A stretch of 64,000 nucleotides of DNA from positions 388,501-452,500 of the forward strand of contig JAFEMH010000748.1 of assembly GCA_022495995.1 (NCBI GenBank), given 5' to 3'. Shown in pieces: positions 56,440 to 64,000 of this stretch. A model generated the notes under the pieces. The model saw only the letters and a program-made list of their open reading frames with translations, ran no database searches and was not told the origin of the DNA. The DNA is from Adenophora triphylla var. japonica. Lineage: Eukaryota > Streptophyta > Magnoliopsida > Asterales > Campanulaceae. A program made the translations under genes and the position numbers. The first letter of the stretch is position 1; each line of letters opens with the position of its first letter.

Positions 56440-57844
56440 TGAATGTGCGCTCGCCCGAAAAATAATATAAAGGAGTCGCCATGCCGTTTTAAGAGGAAAC
56501 ATTGAAAACCTTTTTTTTAGAGAGAAAACATGAGTTCGGGGGTCAGGTTACGTGTTGGGAAGAACCGAGAGTTCACCCAACACGCCTCGTCCATAGACGA
56601 GTCTTTCAATCAAACATCCAAATAAATCCAAAGTGTGTGCAAATATTGATAATAAACAAGGTGTGGTAAAATGCATATTATTAATTATGAAAAGAGAATT
56701 ACAGATTGTGAGCCCATTATTTAGGGAGGCCACATCCCTGATACAAATGATCTAAAACAGATTACAATTGGAAAGAGGCCTCTGCAGACAGGTCGTGTGT
56801 GTCGCATGACACGTCGCACCAGTGACCATATATGTCGCGTGACACAGGATCACTTGGAGACAAAGGTGTCGCGTGACAGACATGAGCCATCTGCAGAAAC
56901 TAACAGGATGAACACAGAATCAACAGAAAGCTACACAGATCTAAAGGATTAACTGAATTACGAACAAAATACGGAAACAACACCAAATCTACCCCGGGAG
57001 TGTGGATATGGGTAGATCCACACCCCTTTGGGGTTCAAAGCAACAATACAATTCAAATCACATCATGTATATTCAATTAAGCCAAGCACATCGAATTTAA
57101 ACAGAGAGATGGCAGTTGCCACCTGATAATTGAAGCGGATGGAGCTCAATTACCAGGTGGACGGCGGAAATCGCAATTAAGAAAGTGAATAAGAGAGAGA
57201 GAAAGGTAGAGAAATCGTTACCCTTGTAGTCCACATCCAATACACCAAGTTAGGTGTATTGGCCTTCGATTCAGCTTCTGAACGTGGAGTTGAGCACAGA
57301 TGGGGTACTTGGCTTCAGATCCTCAGTTGGTAAGGGTTGTATGAAGGCAATTGGGTAGTTTGGGTAGTAGAGAGGTTGAATTGGAAGGGAATTGGGGGTA
57401 GGTTTAGGTGTAAGGAGGAGAGAGATTGGTTTCTGGTACGAATTTGGCAGAGTGACTTTAGGGTGTCGAAAAGGGATCCAGAAATGAGAGGGGGAGGGTC
57501 TTATTTATAGGCTGCAGTTGGTGACCTCAGTGTGTCGCACGACCTTATGCGTCCACTTTCCATGCCTCAAGCTGTCGCGTGACACAAGGTGGTTCAACCG
57601 CTTTTGGCGCCAAAACCAGGTTCTGGAACATTCCGGGAAAATACCCAAAAGGTCCAACAGGTTTTATTCCCAAGAGGTCCTTTGGCATGAATAATGTACC
57701 AAAAGGTACTTCCTTCGCGGGAAACTCATGAAACGTTTCCGGAAGTCTCGGGATAGGCCGGGAATTTACCAAAACGCCCCTTAAAGCAGTTTTATTATAT
57801 TAAAATGCATCTAAAAGGTTGCGAATTGGATTGGCGTACTTACA
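56440..57844 (-). repeat. Element C 5' LTR
   Basis: TGAATGTGCGCTCG to GGCGTACTTACA. It abuts the PBS and is followed by the ACTAG duplication at 57845-57849. The TATA box is at 57500-57510 (minus strand TATAAATAAG). Confidence 0.95.
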
Positions 57845-57849
57845 ACTAG

Positions 57850-58166
57850 GTCCTCCAAGTTCTAAAGTAATACAATAAATCCCCTTAATTCCTCTACTTC
57901 ACACAAGGACACCTCATCAACCCATAATATTTTATTTGTTTATTTTATTATGACTCCACCCTATTATTTATTTTATTTTCAATTATTATAATTCAACCAA
58001 ATACTTTAACTTACTTTCATTTTATCCCAAGGCTTTAGAATTATCTCCTAACCATCTCAACTTAACATAAGAAAATAAAGACATAAAATAAACACATAAA
58101 GTTAACATTAATATTAAAAGCATATAATATGATACTAAAATTGTGCCTAGGGTTAGGGTCGTTACA
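57850..58166 (-). repeat. Element D 5' LTR, second part
   Basis: GTCCTCCAAGTTCTAAAG to GTCGTTACA, matching 41945-42261 almost exactly. AAATC (58167-58171) follows. Confidence 0.95.
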
Positions 58167-58171
58167 AAATC

Positions 58172-58723
58172 GCCTCACATGCAAAGACATATCTACAATC
58201 AATGAACCTTTCAACCTCATCCTCTTCTTGTAATCCAAGAGTTATCCTATCGCTACCCTTGTTAATGTACTTGAACAAATATTTGATAGCCATGCTCTGA
58301 TTACAATACTCGACATTGATGTGTGCTCTGTACTTCAAAAGCAGATAAGCATTAAACGGAACAACATACCCATTGTGGAGATTACATTCACCCTTTTCAA
58401 TAGTTGCCCCGGTGTCTCTTCGCCTATACACATGGTAACCATTTCATCTACAATAGTTCGCTCATTAAAAGGCTTGGGAAATTGCTTTAAACACCTATTA
58501 TTTTGCATACACGGAGATTTCGGATTTGAAGGACCATATGGACCATGCAGCATAAAATCTTTTACTGCCTTGTACAATTTCGGTTCAGTTTCCTTGTCAG
58601 GAATCTCAGCTGAAATAAATTTGTCTACATCTTCAGCAATCTTAGCTTGATCCTGTGGATTGAGAAAAAGAAGAATATGCGCATGAGGAAGACCTCTCTT
58701 CTGCCACTCAACCGTGTACACAA
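58172..58723 (-). pseudogene. Helitron Rep endonuclease exon
   Basis: After a CTACGCAG acceptor (58724-58725) the minus strand reads VYTVEWQKRGLPHAHILLFL, whose HAH is the HUH metal-binding motif of rolling-circle Rep enzymes. Further on, IKYLFKYINKGSDRI holds the two catalytic tyrosines (YxxxY). One frame change near 58340-58430 splits the exon. It ends at FACEAI, where element D is inserted, and continues at 39755. The enzyme nicks DNA to start rolling-circle transposition. Confidence 0.9.
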
Positions 58724-58725
58724 CT

Positions 58726-58880
58726 GCGTAGAAACAAAAATAAAATATTTATATCCAAATATATTTAGAATTTATCTAAACACAAAAACAAATAATATAG
58801 AAGTTTTAAAAAATATGCGAAAAATGGAATAAACTATTAATGCGGGACATAGAGAATATATTATTTAATAAATTTAGGGT
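58726..58880. other. Helitron intron/flank up to element E
   Basis: AT-rich, no coding signal. The left border of element E could not be fixed exactly. Confidence 0.4.
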
Positions 58881-59792
58881 TACAGTTGGAAAATCCCTTT
58901 TGAAAATTTAAAATCAGATTACCCTTTTGGCAGTAGATTAGTCAGGATGAATCAAAAGCAAAAAATAAAAACGGTTGTATAAACACATAGAAATACACAC
59001 ACTTACCCTGCAACCACACACACACTTGCACAGGCTACACAGACCACACACACCCACAACCCTTAATTCAATAGGGAATTCCCTAGCATGGCCTATTTGG
59101 ATCAACATCCATTAAATTCCATGCCAAAACCTTAGTTACAATCAACCCTTAGGGTTCATGATTCACAATACCTTGATTTAATCCCAATATTCATTATCAT
59201 GTTCTATCAATTTCCTAATTTCAATTCAAATGGTTCTAGGGTTTTCTAGGTTTGAGAATAATAATAAAAGAGGATTTGGTTCTTACCTTGATTTGATTTC
59301 CTTAATCTCAATGGTTCAAGCGTCCTTCTCCCTTTCTTCTTCCAAGCTCGGCTGCCTGGCTCTCTTCCTTCCTCGGCAAATCTCTATCACAACAGACCCT
59401 CTCTCTCAGCTTTCTCTCTTGCCGCTAACTCCCTCTATTTCCCGTTCTCTCTCTCTATGCTGCTCTCTATTTATATGCAGCTATTTCTTCAATACATTTA
59501 CCGTTAAAAAACTGAAAAGCCTTTCAATTACTTGGCTTCCATCAGTTTAAAAAAATGAAAAGACTCTTAGTATAAATGCAATCTAATTACTTGGGTTCCA
59601 TAATTCCTAAGCCCACCATGATAATAAGTAAGTCCACCCTACAATATAAGCCAAGCTTAGTAAACTAGGCCTAATACTCCTAGTCCATCTAGGAAAAGAA
59701 TTAATCCAATAATTAATTTAAATAACTAAAATAATTTATTAAAGTAAATAATATTTAATGAATAAATAGTATGTAATTTTAGGGTTGTTACA
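58880..59792 (-). repeat. Element E 3' LTR (left end approximate)
   Basis: The right end ATTTTAGGGTTGTTACA is firm: it mirrors the D LTR end and is followed by the element's interior. The minus strand has TATAAATAG at 59467-59475 with a CT/GA-rich transcript start region. The left end was not confirmed because no second LTR is visible. Confidence 0.55.
59467..59475 (-). promoter_or_regulatory. TATA box of element E LTR
   Basis: Minus strand GCATATAAATAGAGAGC. Confidence 0.6.
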
Positions 59793-59836
59793 TTCTTACC
59801 CCCTTAAAAGGGTTTGGTCCACCAAACCAAACGCAC

Positions 59837-60777
59837 TCATTCTGTAAACAGGGCAGAATACGACTCTTGAATCTCGCTCTCGAGCTCCCACGTTGCTTCT
59901 CTTTCTGTGTGGTTGCTCCATTGCACTTTCACGTACGGAATTATCCGCCTTCTCACATTCTGATCTTTCCAATCCACAATTTTTACAGGTTTCTCATCAT
60001 AACTCAGATCGGCACGGAATCTGAGCTGTCTATACTCAATCACATGGCTCGGGTCGGGAATATACTTTCTCAACATCGAGACATGAAATACCATATGCAC
60101 TCCTGCGAGTACAGGTGGTAGGTCCAACTTATATGCTACCAGCCCAACTCGCTCCAAAATTTCGAATGGTCCCACATATCTCGGCTTAACTTCCCACGAA
60201 TACCAAAACTCATAACTCCCTTGGTTGGCAAAATCTTCCAGAACACATGATCCCCCAACTGAAATTCCAAGTCTCTTCGTCGGCGATCCGCATACGACTT
60301 ATGTGTACTCTGAGCGGTTAATAATCATTTCCGAAATCTGTTGTACTTTATCTGCGATCACTTGAACAATCTCTGGTCCTGTCAATTTTCTCTCACCCAC
60401 TTCATCCCAACATGTAGGTGATTTTACACTTCCGACCATACAATGCCTCATACGGTGCCATACCGATACTAGCATGAAAACTGTTGTTGTAGGCGAATCC
60501 CACTAACGTCAAATGTTCGTCCCAAGTCCCTTGCCAAACATCTTGACACAAACTCTGCCATATCCCTTTTCAGATTATTCCACCAAAACAATTATCTTAG
60601 ATTCCTATACCTCTTTGTACTTCTAGGGTGAACAGAAAACTTGGAACAATGCGCTTCTTGTAGAATCTCCCTCTTTATGTCTTTGTAACTTGGTACCCAA
60701 ATCCTCGACTGATACCTTAGAATCCCATCGATTCCCACATGAATCTCTGCTACCTTTCCCAATGCTATTCCATGCAC
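59837..60777 (-). pseudogene. Element E integrase with chromodomain, core deleted
   Basis: The N-terminal zinc region remains ([12 protein letters not shown] near 60595). Coding traces run to about 60360, then the C-terminal domain begins at [20 protein letters not shown] and ends in a chromodomain with [20 protein letters not shown]. The catalytic core with its three acidic residues is mostly missing between the two. Unlike element D, the chromodomain tryptophan is intact here. Confidence 0.8.
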
Positions 60778-62007
60778 TTACCCCCTTAGAACTCAACGTC
60801 GCTAAGGTTCCTCGATTTTTTCTACTCAAAGCATCGGCCACCTTATTAGCCTTCCCCGGGTGATACAAAATGGTACAATCATAATCCTTAAGTAATTCTA
60901 GCCATCTTCTTTGTCTCATGTCAAGCTCCTTCTGAGTGAAAATATACTTAAGACCCTTATGATCCTTGTAAATCTGACATGTCGCCCCATACAAATAATG
61001 TCTCCAAATCTTCAATGCACGCACTACAGCTGCTAACTCCAAATCATGGGTTGGATAATTCCTCTCATGGTTCTTTAGTTTCCTCGATGCATAAGCTATC
61101 ACCTTATCATTCTGCATCAACATACAACCTAATCCCTTCAACAAAGCATCACTATAAATCACAAATCCATCCGATCTGATGAATGCTTGTAAGAAGCTGG
61201 TGCGAACATTATTCGCTTCTTCATCTCTTGAAAATTTTCCTCACATTCTTCCGACCAAACAACCTTTGCTCATTCCTGCGTTAACCTCGTTAACGGTCCT
61301 GAACACTTAGAGAAACCTTCAACGAATCTCCTATAGTAGCCAGCCAACCCCAAGAATTTTTTTTTCACTAACTATAGTTGGTCTTTCCCAATTCACTATA
61401 GCTTCTATTTTTGTTGGGTCCACTGCAACTCCATCCTTAGATACCACATGTCCTAAGAATGCTACTTCCTCTAGCCAAAATTCGTACTTCATGAATTTAG
61501 CATACAACTGTTGTTCCCTCAATATCTGTAGCACTAACTTCAAGTACTCTTCATGCTCTTCCTTAGTCTTTGAATACACAAAGATGTCATCAATGAATAC
61601 AATCACATACTGATCTAAGAACTTCTGAAATATCCTATTCATCAGCTCCATGAATGCTGCTGGCGCATTAGTCAATCCGAACGGCATAACCAAAACTCGT
61701 AGTGACCGTACCTTGTCCTAAAGGCCGTCTTTGAAACATTTTTTTTCACTCTCAATTGATGATATCCCAATCTCAAATCTTTCTTCGAGAAATATCACGC
61801 TCCCCGAAGTTGGTCAACCAAATCGTCAATCCTCGGTAACGGATACTGATTTCTCACCGTCACTTTACTCAGTCTCGATAGTCGATAGACATCCTTAAAA
61901 TCTCTGTTCACTGAAAGCGATTCTAAACTTATCTCTTTCTTGTCCGTCTCGCCCGTATAGGCCAAGAACCCTTCACAACATTTCCTTAGCATCTTCCGAG
62001 CCATCAT
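60778..62007 (-). pseudogene. Element E reverse transcriptase and RNase H
   Basis: RT pieces: [19 protein letters not shown] at 61800-61860, [20 protein letters not shown] near 61650 and the active site [13 protein letters not shown] near 61590. RNase H at about 60790-61162 has [19 protein letters not shown] and YKDHKGL. At least two frame changes and a deletion near 61750-61860 separate them. Confidence 0.85.
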
Positions 62008-62009
62008 TA

Positions 62010-62362
62010 CTGATATAAACCCTGAATGACTCCTCGATTTCGATCCTTGAAAAAAATATAACTCCTTTCCAGATGATACCCGAAAATGTACTTCCTTCTT
62101 GAAACAGTCTACTTTTGCATAATAAGAAGCTAGTCAATCCATCCCCAGGATAACGTCCACTTCTTTCACTTCTAATCCAACAAGATAAACCTCAAGTTCT
62201 CTATCTCCTATTCTTAAAGGATACAACTTATAAACAGACGAAGTAACAATCGACTCTCTAGTCGAAGCATCTATCATAAGAGGTATTTCTAACGCCTCGG
62301 TTTCAAGTTCATTTTCTTTGCTAAACGAGTGCTAATAACAGGATGTGTAGCACCAGAGTCGA
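62010..62362 (-). pseudogene. Element E protease region
   Basis: The minus strand reads LIDSGATHPV near 62350, the retropepsin active-site block (DSG), then broken frames through the usual LGMDWL area near 62140. Confidence 0.65.
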
Positions 62363-63001
62363 TTAATGTATACACACTACAATTATAAAATTAGCGTACA
62401 CCACAAAATCATTGGTGGCCTTCGCGTCGCAAGCAGTCATGGTAAGAACCCGTTCATGACCTCCGTTGTTGTCCTTATCAGTCTTGTCTCCTTGAACAAC
62501 TCTAGCCTTCTTAGGCTCCATGCATTTCCACTGCGGATGTCCTATCTTCTCACAATTAAAGCATTTCTGGCCTTTGTACCAGCATTCCTCTGTTTTATGC
62601 TTCCCTTCGCACACCTGACACTTATCCTTTATTCCTCTACCTTGAGTATCACTTCGAGTTTTGTCTCTGCAATTACAGTAGTTTTTGTTCCGATACTTAT
62701 TACTAGTAACTTCCTTTCCGTGGTTCTCGTTCGTGGCCTTCCTTTTGTTATTGATTCTATCCGGGTTCCAGCTTCCAGCTTCCAGCATACCTCTTGGTTC
62801 CACTTGTCTCTTCCTCCCCTGTCCTTGCTCTTTCCAAAGACTTGGTTGCGCTTGCGGTGAGCCAAGGTTGCTATTATCCGACGAGACTTACTACCGTATG
62901 CAGTTCAACGTTTGTAGGAGGTTCGCTAGGTCTTGATTTGGCTGTTCCTGGTTGTTTCGTCCATCGTTAGCACTGGCGTTGCTTTGGTTGTTCCTCGACA
63001 T
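62363..63001 (-). pseudogene. Element E gag remnant
   Basis: The ATG at 63001 opens MSRNNQSNASANDG and runs to a stop near 62890. Most of the capsid is deleted. The C-terminal part has two CCHC zinc knuckles, CQVCEGKHKTEEC and CFNCEKIGHPQWKC, at about 62500-62620, the nucleic-acid-binding part of gag. Confidence 0.7.
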
Positions 63002-63299
63002 CTGAGGACGATAACATAATATTCTTATATTCACGTCAGCGTCATGATATAATACACTATCGTTCACGCCAATTCATACTCATTAATAGGCTGCTTAAAA
63101 AGGCTTCTATAATACTAGTGGGTTTTTTTCTAGACCATCGATCATTTTACTAGACTGATAACACATTCACCAGTCATTTCACTAGTGAGATTGTCTATGG
63201 CTAAGAACTTATGAGACGAAACTCACAAGGTGAGATGAAACTCACGGGTGTTGTCCTTAGTGTTAATGACACTAACGACGACACTTTCACCAATTCTAG
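63002..63299. other. Possible leader of element E and unassigned DNA
   Basis: No PBS, LTR or gene could be recognised. Confidence 0.35.
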
Positions 63300-64000
63300 A
63301 AAAAGCACAAATCAATAGAAATAAATATAATTTGCAGCGGAAATATTAAAGCAATACACAAGAATATAGCCATACACTTTCCAAAACATGTCCCCACCAT
63401 CACCTTGACCAAGTCAACGACGGCGGCAAAATCAAAGGACAACAACAGGTCACTCAGCATCAAAAGATTGACCCCATGTCGACAACAATCTAGGGGCTTG
63501 CCTTCTCCCTCGTGCGCATCAAGAAAGTTCAAGCAGGGGCTTGCCTTCGCCCTCATATGCTTCAAAAAAAGAGAGCTCAAGCAGAAGCTAAAAAAAAAAA
63601 AAAAAAGAGCTCAAGCGAAGCTTCACAAAAAAAAAAAAAAAAAAAAGAAAAAGAAAAGAGGTCAAAGACCCAGCGCCAACGATCAAGAGGCAATAGATTC
63701 ATTTAAACTGCCGTCACATACGACTTGTCAAGGAATCACCTCAAGGTCCGTGCCTTATCATTCAACCTTCTGAGCCTTTTCGTCAAAGGCTGCACGAATT
63801 TTCATGCCCTGGCCCTAAGGCCAAACACAGTTCAACCCCGAACTACGTCGACCTGAGCTCCTTGTCTTAAGGGGAACGTAGGCAACCATAAATGGTCCGG
63901 TCATAAACGCATACAAATCCACAAACCCAGTCTCATCAATGACCTCTCCTATACACAAACCTTCTTTCACACCAGACCAACTCGATCCTTGATACCGGTT
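63300..64000 (+). mobile_element. Tat-type 3' untranslated fragment, + orientation
   Basis: 63840-64000 is the reverse complement of the kind of sequence at 53230-53355 in element C (hairpin block plus GACCGG..AATCC..CAAGGATC). A run with GGGCTTGCCTTC(T/G)CCCTC repeats (63490-63560) and A-rich tracts (63590-63660) precedes it. The element continues beyond the window. Confidence 0.6.
63839..63886 (+). other. CGTAG hairpin motif, copy 8
   Basis: CGAACTACGTCGACCTGAGC-TCCTTGTCTTAAGGGG-AACGTAGGCAACC. The inner stem is CCTT/AAGG. It is on the opposite strand from copies 1-7. Confidence 0.7.

Larger units (their letters stand above)
49027..57844 (-). mobile_element. Element C: non-autonomous Tat-type LTR element
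   Basis: LTRs of 1414 and 1405 bp, exact ACTAG target duplications, and a PBS of TGGCGACTCCTCTGGGGA type on the minus strand. The 6.0-kb interior has no gag capsid, RT or integrase. It shares the 3' untranslated block and hairpins with element A but has different LTRs and tandem arrays. Confidence 0.9.
39761..58166 (-). mobile_element. Element D: Tekay-like chromodomain Ty3/gypsy element
   Basis: Two 2.5-kb LTRs (39761-42261; and 46817-49026 joined to 57850-58166), AAATC target duplications, an initiator-Met-type PBS, gag, pol and a C-terminal chromodomain, all on the minus strand. The 5' LTR is split by element C. Long LTRs and the chromodomain sequence fit the Tekay/Del group. Only a few inactivating changes are seen. 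Confidence 0.95.
33483..58735 (-). mobile_element. Autonomous-type Helitron, decayed and heavily invaded
   Basis: Minus-strand exons give a Rep/helicase protein in order: HUH endonuclease and Helitron_like_N (58723-58172, continuing 39755-39120), Pif1-type helicase (38435-37620) and its C-terminus (33834-33483). The gene has intron-like gaps and is interrupted by element D. The transposon termini were not identified. Helitrons move by rolling-circle replication. Confidence 0.85.
59793..63001 (-). mobile_element. Element E: degraded chromodomain Ty3/gypsy element, interior
   Basis: Minus-strand gag, protease, RT, RNase H, integrase and chromodomain occur in order, with large deletions in gag and integrase. 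No 5' LTR or PBS is visible to the right of 63001. More decayed than element D. Confidence 0.85.

Noticed and set aside
59230..59550. 106-codon frame with hydrophobic leucine-rich sequence
   Set aside because: It lies in the E LTR on the antisense strand of its promoter and CT-rich leader; no homologous protein recognised.

Overview
This window is gene-poor, repeat-rich nuclear DNA of a flowering plant, probably a eudicot. Nearly everything recognisable is transposable-element sequence: Ty3/gypsy elements of the Tat/Ogre type (second RNase H domain, primer-binding sites beginning TGGCGACTC that fit tRNA-Arg), chromodomain Ty3/gypsy elements, Ty1/copia elements, a Helitron with Rep and Pif1-type helicase domains, Stowaway-like MITEs, and a DNA transposon with long inverted termini. 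No rRNA or tRNA gene was recognised. One short single-exon gene (32447-32572, 41 codons) has a plausible promoter and leader and is the only candidate host gene.

Layout from left to right. 1-1802: 3' end of a + strand copia element with a complete LTR. It truncates G1 (1803-7921, minus), a decayed Tat-type gypsy element with 5' LTR at 7309-7921. 7986-20821: element A, a minus-strand non-autonomous Tat-type element with 1.9-kb LTRs, a decayed gag, no pol, and a long 3' region full of tandem arrays. 20846-27909: element B, a minus-strand Tat-type element with an intact 623-codon gag, frameshifted pol, a 5' LTR and no 3' end. B interrupts a + strand copia element with a coiled-coil env-like ORF and a 3' LTR at 29804-31216. 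31217-33300: quiet DNA with the small gene and two Stowaway-like MITEs. 33480-58735: a decayed autonomous Helitron (minus) whose exons are separated by introns and nested insertions. Inside it are a 3-kb TIR element (about 34125-37118) and D, a chromodomain gypsy element (39761-58166, target duplication AAATC). The 5' LTR of D is in turn split by element C (49027-57844, target duplication ACTAG), another Tat-type non-autonomous element. About 58880-63001: element E, a degraded chromodomain gypsy element. 63300-64000: a Tat-type 3' region in opposite orientation.

The insertion order can be read directly: Helitron first, then D, then C. The intact sister LTR of D preserves the unoccupied C target site. 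Elements A, B and C share a primer-binding site, a copy of that site's core inside U5, and a covarying hairpin in untranslated RNA. This suggests that pol-less A and C used the machinery of a B-like element. Seven unrelated LTR families here each carry a private CpG-bearing palindrome, clustered in most of them. The hairpin family and the palindromes are the most interesting unexplained signals.
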